NCBI GenBank assembly: GCA_045645245.1 | Contig: JAZRIK010000088.1 | Coordinates: 1-9,472 of the forward strand | Direction: 5' to 3' | DNA length: 9,472 nucleotides | From: Scatosoma sp045645245 | GTDB taxonomy: Bacteria > Bacillota > Clostridia > Christensenellales > Borkfalkiaceae | Part shown: positions 1-5,705 of the stretch, in pieces | How positions within the stretch are numbered: position 1 is the first letter of the stretch | Layout of the letters: each line of letters starts with the position of its first letter | Translations under genes and position numbers: made by a program | Notes under the pieces: model-generated | Seen by the model: the letters and a program-made list of their open reading frames with translations, nothing else | Database searches by the model: none | Told to the model about the DNA's origin: nothing

Positions 1-12
1 ACAAGAAAAATG

Positions 13-46
13 AAAAAAGGCGAGCCCTTTCCAAGAATTCGCCTTT
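13..46 (-). terminator. Rho-independent terminator of the L-cysteine desulfidase gene
   Basis: Read on the minus strand, an 8-bp perfect stem (AAAGGCGA paired with TCGCCTTT; plus positions 39-46 and 16-23) encloses a 15-nt loop. It runs directly into a six-T tract (plus 13-18) followed by further T-rich sequence. It lies about 30 bases beyond the stop codon of the upstream minus-strand gene, so it closes this end of the cluster. Confidence 0.8.
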
Positions 47-76
47 ATATCCTATGATTTTTTCATGCATTTCGTG

Positions 77-1345
77 TTATTCGTCCAACATAATGCGGAT
101 AATTTCTTTATCCGTTTCTTTCATGCCCTCGTGCGCGAGCCGCGAAACGCTTTTTATCGTGTTTTCGACCCCCTTTTTCACGATGCCGTCGCCTGCAAAA
201 AATTGATTGCCGTTATAGTACATATACAGCCCTAAAAGTCCGCTTTCTACCGCCGTTGCAATTTTTGCCGCGCAGCTCGCTTTCGCGCCGTCGCAAATGA
301 TGCCCGAATCGATGGCGAGCGCGTTGACGAGCGTGTGAGAAACTTCCCTTTTACCACCGCCCAGCAAGTACGCAATTCCGCACGCCGCGCCTGCGCCTGC
401 CGACACTACGCCGCAATACGCCGACAGCGTACCGATACCCGATTTTAAGTGAATGGTTATCAAGTTGGATACGCAAAGCGCGCGATAGAGCTTGTCTTTT
501 GGAATGGAAAGCCCGCGTGCATACACGATTACGGGCACGCTTGCCGTAATGCCTTGATTTCCGCTGCCCGAATTGATAATAACGGGCAGCTCGCAACCGT
601 TCATACGCGCGTCGCTTGCCGCCGCCGCGTACGCTTTCGCCGTGATTTTGACGTCGGGTTGATAGGAACGGAGCAATACCTTGCCCACGTTTGCGCCGTA
701 GTCGTTTTGCAAACCTGCTTCCGCGATTGCCATATTGTACGCAATTTGTCTATCCAAAATTGCTTTTACGTCGTCGATATTGAGCGCGTTGGCAAAAGCA
801 ATAATCGAATCTACCGACAAGCCCGAACGGTCGGTTTTTTGCGGTTGCCCTTCCAACGGTTTTTCGTATAACGTTTGGTCGTCTAAACGAATTTTTACTA
901 CGTTGGTATGCGTGTCCGCTATCCGCACAAACGAAGTATGGTGCTCGGATTTGAGCGTGACGCGGATATCGAACGTGCGGCTATCGTCGGGCGTACTCGT
1001 TTCCAAAGGAAACGTTTCGCTTACCTTTTTAATTTCCGACATTTGTGTTTCGCTGACTGCGGAAAGCACTTCCAGCTCTTTTTCCGCGTTGCCTGCGACC
1101 AGTCCCGCCGCGAATGCGGACGCAATTCCGCGTAAACCGCCCGTGTGGGGTACGGTCACGCTTTTGGCGTTTTTGACGATATTGCCGCTAACGGCGATTT
1201 TGCCCGAAATGGGCGTTTCGCCCAGCGTGGCGCGCGCCTTTGCCGTTGCATACGCGATGGCAATCGGCTCGGTACAGCCCATCGCAGGGATCAATTCTTC
1301 GCGCAAAATTTCTACAAACTGCGCATATTGTTCTTTTGTAAGCAT
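77..1345 (-). CDS. cyuA: Fe-S dependent L-cysteine desulfidase (CyuA/CdsB, UPF0597 family)
   Basis: Full-length 422-residue member of the UPF0597/serine dehydratase alpha-like family. Characterised members (archaeal CdsB, enterobacterial CyuA/YhaM) break L-cysteine into sulfide, ammonia and pyruvate using a [4Fe-4S] cluster. The hallmark PAMGCTEP motif is at residues 20-27, giving C24 as the putative base. C311, C351 and C358 sit 40 and 7 residues apart, the spacing I recall for the cluster cysteines of the Methanocaldococcus enzyme. Other family motifs are NSGSGNQG (258-265) and ICDGAKASC (350-358). There is no signal peptide, so it should be cytoplasmic. The ATG is preceded by AAAGGA at a 6-nt spacing. 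It lies 54 bases downstream of hom, past a hairpin terminator, so expression may depend on read-through; I see no convincing promoter of its own. Automated pipelines may call it L-serine ammonia-lyase alpha subunit. The PAMGCTEP motif and single-chain architecture favour cysteine desulfidase. Confidence 0.85.
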   Translation of the reverse strand: MLTKEQYAQFVEILREELIPAMGCTEPIAIAYATAKARATLGETPISGKIAVSGNIVKNAKSVTVPHTGGLRGIASAFAAGLVAGNAEKELEVLSAVSETQMSEIKKVSETFPLETSTPDDSRTFDIRVTLKSEHHTSFVRIADTHTNVVKIRLDDQTLYEKPLEGQPQKTDRSGLSVDSIIAFANALNIDDVKAILDRQIAYNMAIAEAGLQNDYGANVGKVLLRSYQPDVKITAKAYAAAASDARMNGCELPVIINSGSGNQGITASVPVIVYARGLSIPKDKLYRALCVSNLITIHLKSGIGTLSAYCGVVSAGAGAACGIAYLLGGGKREVSHTLVNALAIDSGIICDGAKASCAAKIATAVESGLLGLYMYYNGNQFFAGDGIVKKGVENTIKSVSRLAHEGMKETDKEIIRIMLDE

Positions 1346-1365
1346 ATCTATTCCTTTATCATAAC

Positions 1366-1394
1366 AAAAAAAAGGCGGTTTGCGCCTTTTTTTC
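1366..1394 (-). terminator. Terminator hairpin between hom and the cysteine desulfidase gene
   Basis: An 11-bp stem is formed by AAAAAAAGGCG (1367-1377) and CGCCTTTTTTT (1383-1393) with a 5-nt loop. The stem has a GC core flanked by A and T runs, so it can work as a terminator in both directions. In the minus direction it lies a few bases past the hom stop codon and upstream of the next gene's ribosome binding site. It probably lowers transcription of the desulfidase relative to hom. Confidence 0.75.
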
Positions 1395-1399
1395 GTTTT

Positions 1400-2701
1400 T
1401 TAGTTTTCTACGCGGAGCAACGTTTGCACCTTACCGATGCCCGACGCGTTGATTTTATTCATTGCGTTTTTGATACGGCTTTCGTTCGTTTTATGCGTGA
1501 TAATCACAAGGGGAACGCGCATATTGCCTTCGCCGTCGTCTTCTTTCTTTTGCGTGATTTGCGAAACCGCCACCAGCGAAATGCCGTTGCGCCCGAAAAT
1601 TCCGCTCACTTTTGCAAGTACGCCCGGCTCGTCGTCCACTGCCAAACGCACGTAGTATTCGCTTTCAAAATCGGAAATAAATTTCGTCGTCGGTTCCGCA
1701 ACCGCGTTGTTTTTGAAAGTGGAATATTTAATATCCGAGTGGGTCGCTGCGAAAATAACGTCGCTCACTACCGCGCTTGCCGTAGGCAAAGCGCCTGCGC
1801 CGCGGCCGTATAACATTACGTCGCCCACCGCGTCGCCTTGCATATATACCGCGTTAAACGAATCGTTCACGCTTGCAAGCGGGTGCGAATGCGGGATAAA
1901 CGTAGGATGCACGCGCACTTCCACGCCCTTGTCGGTATTTTTACCGATGGCGAGCAGCTTTAACGTATAACCCAAATCTTTACCGTAAGCAATATCCTTT
2001 CCACTCACCGCGCTGATACCTTCGCGGTAAATTTTCGTATAAGGAATTTTGGTATGGAACGCCATCGAAGATAAAATGGAAAGCTTATACATCGAGTCGA
2101 ACCCGTCCACGTCCGCGGTGGGATTCGCTTCGGCATAGCCAAGCTTTTGCGCTTCCTTCAATACTTCTAAATAATCCGCGCCTTCGTTTGCCATTTTCGT
2201 TAAAATATAGTTGGTCGTACCGTTGACGATACCCATCATACTTTGAATATGGTTGGCTTGTACGCCGTCTAAAAGGGTGCGGATAATCGGCACGCCGCCC
2301 ACACAGCTTGCTTCGTAGTATAACCCGCAACGGTTGCGTTTTGCAATTTTTTCCAGCTCGTGCGAGAATTTACAAATCAGCTCTTTGTTGGATGTGACGA
2401 CCGTTTTGCCGTTATTGAGCGCAGCCGTGACAAACGTTTTGGCAATGCCGATACCGCCGATGGTTTCTACAACGATATCTACGTTGGGGTTTGCCACCAC
2501 TTCTTCGATGCTGCCGCCGATGATTTCTTGGGGAATGCCAAGCTCTTGCAAGCGTTCTAAATTTTTATCGAGTACCATTTCCACGGTCAAATCTACTTTT
2601 TGCGTTTTCAAGTAGAAATCGTGATGCTCTACCAGCGTTTGATACGTACCGCCGCCTACGACGCCTAAACCTAAAATTGCTACGCCGACTTTCTTAACCA
2701 T
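1400..2701 (-). CDS. hom: Homoserine dehydrogenase with C-terminal ACT domain
   Basis: 433-residue enzyme that reduces aspartate semialdehyde to homoserine with NAD(P)H, the branch point to threonine and methionine. An N-terminal Rossmann fold carries GLGVVGGG (residues 11-18). The central domain has TSNKEL, the EASCVGGVPI segment, GIVNGTTNYIL, and the ADVDGFDSMYKLSILS block with the catalytic Asp and Lys. A C-terminal ACT domain (about residues 350-425, beginning YYVRLAVDDEPGVLAKV) is the usual site of threonine feedback. Length is normal for the Firmicute form. I chose the ATG at 2701 because AAGGAG (2711-2716) lies 9 nt upstream; a TTG seven codons earlier would put that ribosome binding site inside the gene. 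A small hairpin (GCAAG/CTTGC, 2719-2732) ends two bases before the ribosome binding site and could affect initiation. The gene starts 106 bases after coaX with no terminator between, so it may share that transcript. Confidence 0.96.
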   Translation of the reverse strand: MVKKVGVAILGLGVVGGGTYQTLVEHHDFYLKTQKVDLTVEMVLDKNLERLQELGIPQEIIGGSIEEVVANPNVDIVVETIGGIGIAKTFVTAALNNGKTVVTSNKELICKFSHELEKIAKRNRCGLYYEASCVGGVPIIRTLLDGVQANHIQSMMGIVNGTTNYILTKMANEGADYLEVLKEAQKLGYAEANPTADVDGFDSMYKLSILSSMAFHTKIPYTKIYREGISAVSGKDIAYGKDLGYTLKLLAIGKNTDKGVEVRVHPTFIPHSHPLASVNDSFNAVYMQGDAVGDVMLYGRGAGALPTASAVVSDVIFAATHSDIKYSTFKNNAVAEPTTKFISDFESEYYVRLAVDDEPGVLAKVSGIFGRNGISLVAVSQITQKKEDDGEGNMRVPLVIITHKTNESRIKNAMNKINASGIGKVQTLLRVEN

Positions 2702-2807
2702 TTCTATTTGCTCCTTGTGCAAGCTCTCTTGCGTTATTTTCTCATTCGTTTCCCGTATTTTTAGCCGCGTTTTTTATTTCAACGCGTACCTGCCCTATCT
2801 CTTTTGA

Positions 2808-3590
2808 TTATTCTTGCGCGGAATTGAGATCGTAAAGATACTTCAAGCCCTTCAACGTCAACAGCTTGTCCACCACGTCGATACACTCGATTTCTTTTGC
2901 GATAATCGTGGAAAAACCGCCCGTTGCAATCGTCTTAACGTCGCTGCGTTTGAGTTCTTTTTTGATGCGCTTTACGATATATTCGACAAGCCCTGCAAAC
3001 CCAAATACGATACCCGCTTGCATATTCGTCACGGTATTTTTTGCAATAATGCTCTTGGGCGCTTCGATTTCCACGCGCGGAAGCTTCGCCGTGCCGTTCA
3101 CGAGCGAATCGAGCGAGCCCTTGATGCCGGGGGAAATGGCGCCGCCGATGAATTCGTTATTTTCGCTGATAATATTAAAGGTAGTCGCTGTGCCGAAATC
3201 CACCACAATCATCGGTTTGTTTTCGCCGTAATTGACGATTGCGGATACGCAGTTGACAATTCTGTCCGCACCCACTTCCCGTGCGTTATCGCAACGAATA
3301 TTCAAGCCGGATTTTAAGCCGGGTGCGATATGCAGCGGTTGAAAACCGAAATACACTTCGCACATTTTATCGATGGTATAATCGAGCGAAGGCACAACCG
3401 ACGATACGATACCGCCCGTTAAATCTGCCCCTTTAATGCCTTTGATGTCCAGCATTCCCACGATTTGTTCGCCGTATTCGTCCGAAGTACGCTTAAAATC
3501 GGTGGAAACACGGAAGGAAACTTTCAGCTCGTCCCCTTCGTACACCGCGTATTTAATATTCGTATTTCCGATATCGATACAAATAATCAT
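2808..3590 (-). CDS. coaX: Type III pantothenate kinase
   Basis: 260-residue kinase that phosphorylates pantothenate, the first committed step of coenzyme A synthesis. It belongs to the ASKHA (acetate/sugar kinase-Hsc70-actin) superfamily. The N-terminal phosphate-binding motif DIGNTN is at residues 6-11. A GADRIVN motif lies near residues 107-113, and the second nucleotide/metal motif VDFGTATTFN is near 130-139, followed by GGAISPGI. Length matches the CoaX family, whose members are cytoplasmic dimers needing a monovalent cation. The ATG lies 12 bases beyond the stop codon of the ECF S component, with only a short AGGT ribosome binding site, so translational coupling within one operon is likely. 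The pairing of a vitamin-type S component with CoaX points to an uptake-and-trapping unit for pantothenate. Confidence 0.96.
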   Translation of the reverse strand: MIICIDIGNTNIKYAVYEGDELKVSFRVSTDFKRTSDEYGEQIVGMLDIKGIKGADLTGGIVSSVVPSLDYTIDKMCEVYFGFQPLHIAPGLKSGLNIRCDNAREVGADRIVNCVSAIVNYGENKPMIVVDFGTATTFNIISENNEFIGGAISPGIKGSLDSLVNGTAKLPRVEIEAPKSIIAKNTVTNMQAGIVFGFAGLVEYIVKRIKKELKRSDVKTIATGGFSTIIAKEIECIDVVDKLLTLKGLKYLYDLNSAQE

Positions 3591-3602
3591 ATTTTACCTG
3601 TC

Positions 3603-4163
3603 TTATTTTTTAGATTTTTTCGTTTGCGCTTGCATAATTTTTACAAGCACGGGCACGAGCACGATGGCGCAAGCAAATTCCGCTAAAAAGTTGACGCCGA
3701 TAATCGTTTGCCATACCGTATCGAAAAATGCGCCGCCAAACGAGAATAATTCCATCGCGCCAAGCACGAGTACGGTATGCACTACTACGGTAAGCGCCGC
3801 GGCGACTACGCAAGCCGTTTTTTCCGCTTTGCCCTTAAACGCACGGCGCGCGCCTTGTAAAATCCAGTAGCCCGCTACGCCTGCCAGCGTTCTGGGCAAA
3901 ATGGAAATGAGCGGATTGTAAAATACCGTGTAGCCGACCACGAACGAAAGCGCAAACGAGCAAACGCCGAAAATCGTGCCGCCGATAAAGCTGTTTTTCC
4001 AGTCGCCGTACATCGACAGCGCGATAAACAGCGGGATAGAGAAAAATGCAGGCGACGGTTTGATGAAGTAGATGAAAACGTACGTTTCTAACGTAAGTAC
4101 TACTGCCATCAAAGCGGTCATAACGCCGATAAAGGCGACGGTGTGGGATACGTTTCTTTTCAT
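3603..4163 (-). CDS. ECF transporter S component, probably for pantothenate (PanT-like)
   Basis: 186-residue integral membrane protein with about six hydrophobic segments and a basic C-terminal tail (KKSKK). It resembles substrate-binding S components of energy-coupling factor transporters. The segment FFSIPLFIALSMYGDWKNS followed by GGTIFGVCSF and NPLISILPR is typical of the folate/pantothenate-type S proteins of Clostridia. It needs the shared EcfA/A'/T module, which is not in this window and is usually encoded elsewhere. Substrate specificity is not readable from the sequence. Pantothenate is inferred from the adjacent and probably co-transcribed coaX; folate remains possible. I chose the ATG at 4163 because GGAGG lies 6 nt upstream; an ATG four codons earlier overlaps that ribosome binding site. 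It is the first gene after the promoter at 4312-4340 and has a ~140-nt leader. Confidence 0.82.
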   Translation of the reverse strand: MKRNVSHTVAFIGVMTALMAVVLTLETYVFIYFIKPSPAFFSIPLFIALSMYGDWKNSFIGGTIFGVCSFALSFVVGYTVFYNPLISILPRTLAGVAGYWILQGARRAFKGKAEKTACVVAAALTVVVHTVLVLGAMELFSFGGAFFDTVWQTIIGVNFLAEFACAIVLVPVLVKIMQAQTKKSKK

Positions 4164-4186
4164 AATAACCTCCATCGGGTTCTTTT

Positions 4187-4213
4187 AGATTCTTCGCTGC
4201 GCTCAGAATGACA
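4187..4213 (-). repeat. Short widespread intergenic repeat motif (CATTCTGAGC..GAAGAATC type)
   Basis: On the minus strand this stretch reads TGTCATTCTGAGCGCAG followed by CGAAGAATCT. It is an imperfect palindrome: ATTCT pairs with AGAAT, with a partly paired GC-rich centre. From memory, near-identical strings recur between genes in many unrelated bacterial genomes, though I cannot run a search. It sits in the leader of the ECF S component transcript, just upstream of its ribosome binding site. Confidence 0.45.
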
Positions 4214-4249
4214 GTAAGCGAATAAGATACCCGTAGAAAAAAATTATTT

Positions 4250-4303
4250 ATCCGTCCTTGAAACGGTCAAACCGCGCAAAGCACGTATTCGCCGAAGACG
4301 GAT
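4250..4303 (-). promoter_or_regulatory. Candidate structured leader RNA (multibranched fold) of the ECF S component operon
   Basis: On the minus strand a 7-bp perfect closing stem, ATCCGTC with GACGGAT (plus 4297-4303 and 4250-4256), encloses 40 nt. That interior can form two more helices: GCGAA with TTTGC (one G-U pair; plus 4288-4292 and 4276-4280) and CGGT with ACCG (4271-4274 and 4264-4267). The closing stem begins about two bases after the predicted transcription start, and its 3' side is followed by AAATAATTTTTTT. The layout resembles a small riboswitch or attenuator in front of a vitamin transporter. It does not match any riboswitch consensus I know (THF, TPP, FMN, preQ1 and fluoride considered). 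The function is inferred. Confidence 0.35.
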
Positions 4304-4311
4304 TACCATAT

Positions 4312-4340
4312 ATTATACCGCATTTTTTTTATTTACGCAA
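4312..4340 (-). promoter_or_regulatory. Sigma-A-like promoter for the ECF S component-coaX operon
   Basis: On the minus strand, TTGCGT (plus 4335-4340) is separated by exactly 17 nt from a perfect TATAAT (plus 4312-4317). Transcription would start near 4305, giving a leader of about 140 nt before the ATG at 4163. Confidence 0.7.
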
Positions 4341-4347
4341 CAAAATG

Positions 4348-4399
4348 AAAGAGTGTTTTTCTACTTTTTGCCTATCTTTCACACTCTTTTAGGCAAAAA
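4348..4399. repeat. Two interlocked inverted repeats between divergent promoters
   Basis: Two perfect inverted repeats overlap in the order A-B-A'-B'. A is AAAGAGTGT (4348-4356) with ACACTCTTT (4381-4389). B is TTTTTGCCTA (4365-4374) with TAGGCAAAAA (4390-4399). A' and B' abut with no gap, so the two hairpins cross each other and are mutually exclusive as simple stems. The block fills the space between the minus-strand -35 (4335-4340) and the weaker plus-strand -35 candidate (4403-4408). It may be a shared operator or a structured element; no known operator consensus was recognised. Confidence 0.6.
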
Positions 4400-4402
4400 C
4401 CG

Positions 4403-4432
4403 CTCACAAAAAACAAAAATGGGGAATATGAT
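4403..4432 (+). promoter_or_regulatory. Possible promoter of the cysteine-rich microprotein gene
   Basis: CTCACA (4403-4408, four of six matches to TTGACA) is followed after 18 nt by TATGAT (4427-4432, five of six matches to TATAAT). Transcription would start near 4439 and give a leader of about 75 nt. The -35 match is weak. Confidence 0.4.
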
Positions 4433-4451
4433 GTAATAGAAAAGACAAAAC

Positions 4452-4495
4452 CGCAGGTTATTCCGCTATGGATGCACATTACATACCCCTGCGGC
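4452..4495 (+). promoter_or_regulatory. Leader hairpin just upstream of the cysteine-rich microprotein ribosome binding site
   Basis: A 7-bp perfect stem, CCGCAGG (4452-4458) with CCTGCGG (4489-4495), holds a 30-nt loop. It ends eight bases before the AGGAGG at 4503-4508. There is no T tract, so it is not a terminator. It could stabilise the message or control translation; the role is unknown. Confidence 0.45.
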
Positions 4496-4514
4496 GAAAC
4501 ACAGGAGGTTTTTT

Positions 4515-4730
4515 ATGAATTGTTGCTTAACGGGTGGTAATACTACCCTTTGGATCCTTATCGCTTTGCTTGTACTTGGCTCGAAAGACGGGATTTTCTG
4601 CTCGAACGTGTTTAGCGGCTGCGGCCTTCCCATCATCATCGCGCTTTTGTTCTGCCTTTATAAAAACGGAACGCTCGCTTCCATCTTGACCCCTTCGTGC
4701 GGTTGCGATTGCGGTTGCGGCTGCCGTTGA
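4515..4730 (+). CDS. Cysteine-rich small membrane protein of unknown function
   Basis: 71-residue protein that I cannot assign to a characterised family. It has ten cysteines: C3 and C4 at the start, C29, C36 and C47, and a C-terminal tail (residues 62-70) in which every second residue is cysteine, mostly CG dipeptides (SCGCDCGCGCR). Two hydrophobic stretches (about residues 10-22 and 38-49) could span or associate with the membrane. There is no standard signal peptidase site. The gene is very likely real: a strong AGGAGG lies 6 nt before the ATG, a structured leader precedes it, and a strong terminator follows. It is flanked by divergent and convergent genes, so it is monocistronic. It loosely resembles the short cysteine/glycine-rich Clostridia proteins that pipelines label as chorion-class high-cysteine proteins. 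Metal binding, spore or envelope association, or a modified peptide are possible. None is shown by the sequence. Confidence 0.75.
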   Translation: MNCCLTGGNTTLWILIALLVLGSKDGIFCSNVFSGCGLPIIIALLFCLYKNGTLASILTPSCGCDCGCGCR

Positions 4731-4801
4731 GTTTTCTCTTGGCGTGTTTCTAACGCCGCTCCTCCTTTTTCTCCTTGATATCGCCCTTGGGCAATAAAAC
4801 G

Positions 4802-4844
4802 AACGGAGTCGGTTTTCCCCGACTCCGTTTGCTTTTTTATTTTT
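4802..4844 (+). terminator. Strong Rho-independent terminator after the cysteine-rich gene
   Basis: An 11-bp stem, AACGGAGTCGG (4802-4812) with CCGACTCCGTT (4819-4829), has a 6-nt loop. It is followed by a T-rich run from 4828 that includes TTTTTT and a second run of T. A smaller hairpin (GGCGT/ACGCC, 4741-4757) lies between the stop codon and this terminator. Confidence 0.88.
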
Positions 4845-4851
4845 GCATTAG

Positions 4852-5032
4852 GCTATGTCATAGAGAATGGTTGATTTTAGCAAAAATTGATTTTTTGCGA
4901 TTTGACGAGAAAAATACAAAAAAGACAAGTGTTTTGTGAGGGCGCATACCCCCAGCGGTATGAAACCGAGCAAAACACGAAGTATTTCGTAGAATTTTTC
5001 CGTCAAAAATCAACCAAGTGATGTGACAGAGC
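4852..5032. repeat. ~180-bp imperfect inverted-repeat element (MITE-like hairpin)
   Basis: The two ends are related by inversion. GCTaTGTCA (4852-4860) faces TGACAgAGC (5024-5032), and TGGTTGATTTT (4868-4878) faces AAAATCAACCA (5006-5016), both in the same register. Further in, the arms can still be aligned (TGACG..AAAAAT, then GTGTTTTG) down to a tip hairpin CATACC/GGTATG (4945-4950 and 4957-4962). The left arm is about 23 bases longer, apparently through an extra TTGATTTT-containing segment. No transposase is present and no clear target-site duplication is visible. The layout suggests a non-autonomous mobile or palindromic intergenic repeat. Its right arm overlaps the 3' end of the Nudix gene. 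Confidence 0.65.
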
Positions 5033-5558
5033 ATATCTTTAACAAATACGCTTGCAGGGCGATAATTGTTTTTCCGTCCTTGATTTCGCCTAACTGAATC
5101 ATTTGTTTTACGCGGTCAAGCTCTATCCATTCTACGTCCAAAAATTCGCCGTCGTCCAAATGTGCTTGCACGCGCTCGCCGCCTTGGGCATAATAGATAT
5201 AAATGCGCTCGTTCGTATAACCGGGGGTAGGATAAATTTCGTACAACAAACGAATTTTATCGCATTTTACGCCCGTTTCTTCTTCTAATTCTCTTTGAGC
5301 AGCAAGCATCGGATCTTCCCCTTTATTGAGCTTGCCCGCAGGAATTTCGTACAAGCTTTCCCCATACGCATAGCGGAATTGGCGTACGAGCAAAACCTTA
5401 TTATTTTCCACGTACAGTACGCACGCGCCGCCGCTGTGTTCCACGATTTCGCGTTTGCACGGCTTGCCGTTGGGCAATACCGCGTCGTCGCAGCGCAGGG
5501 ATAAAATTTTGCCTTGATAAATATAATTTTTGTTGACGGTTTTTTCTACGTAATCCAT
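5010..5558 (-). CDS. Nudix hydrolase, probable ADP-ribose pyrophosphatase
   Basis: 182-residue Nudix protein that probably splits ADP-ribose into AMP and ribose 5-phosphate. The Nudix box is complete at residues 75-97: G75, E81, REL at 89-91, EE at 93-94, then TGV, fitting the GX5EX7REUXEEXGU pattern that binds the catalytic metal. The PTPGYTNE stretch at 110-117 places a proline about 15 residues after the box, a known marker of the ADP-ribose subfamily. The N-terminal part (about residues 10-45) matches the domain-swapped dimer region of NudF-type enzymes. Residues 176-182 and the stop codon lie inside the inverted repeat at 4852-5032, so insertion of that element may have replaced the original C-terminus; the catalytic core is intact. 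The gene has its own extended -10 promoter and is convergent with the cysteine-rich gene. The exact substrate is inferred. Confidence 0.9.
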   Translation of the reverse strand: MDYVEKTVNKNYIYQGKILSLRCDDAVLPNGKPCKREIVEHSGGACVLYVENNKVLLVRQFRYAYGESLYEIPAGKLNKGEDPMLAAQRELEEETGVKCDKIRLLYEIYPTPGYTNERIYIYYAQGGERVQAHLDDGEFLDVEWIELDRVKQMIQLGEIKDGKTIIALQAYLLKICSVTSLG

Positions 5559-5593
5559 ACCTACTCACTCCCGTTTTGGCTGTGTTTTTAACT

Positions 5594-5622
5594 ATTATAG
5601 CATAAAAATAAAAAATAAGAAA
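5594..5622 (-). promoter_or_regulatory. Extended -10 promoter of the Nudix gene
   Basis: On the minus strand TGCTATAAT (plus 5594-5602) is a perfect -10 with the TGn extension. The -35 position 17 nt upstream (TTTCTT) is poor, as is usual for extended -10 promoters. The leader is about 30 nt. Confidence 0.6.
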
Positions 5623-5641
5623 GATTTTTTAGTAAAATATC

Positions 5642-5670
5642 TTGATTTTCTTGCGCGTTTTATGTATAAT
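5642..5670 (+). promoter_or_regulatory. Sigma-A-like promoter of the HPr-like gene
   Basis: TTGATT (5642-5647), an exact 17-nt spacer and a perfect TATAAT (5665-5670) preceded by TG. It is divergent from the Nudix promoter about 20 bases away. It may also serve the DUF4364 and TSCPD genes downstream. Confidence 0.78.
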
Positions 5671-5705
5671 AATAGGCAGGTTGAATATTGGAGGTTCGTT
5701 ATCGT

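Noticed and set aside
735..1813. Long plus-strand open frames opposite the desulfidase and hom genes
   Set aside because: They lie antisense to well-recognised conserved genes, have no ribosome binding sites, and their products show the irregular Arg/Cys/His-rich composition of shadow frames.
2702..2722. Upstream TTG start of hom, adding seven residues
   Set aside because: The AAGGAG ribosome binding site would lie inside the coding sequence. The ATG at 2701 has ideal spacing and begins the conserved Rossmann strand.
4348..4399. Reading the interlocked inverted repeats as a standard H-type RNA pseudoknot
   Set aside because: The third loop would have zero length while crossing a 9-bp stem, which is sterically unlikely. 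Both mapped promoters also point away from the block, so it is probably not transcribed from them.
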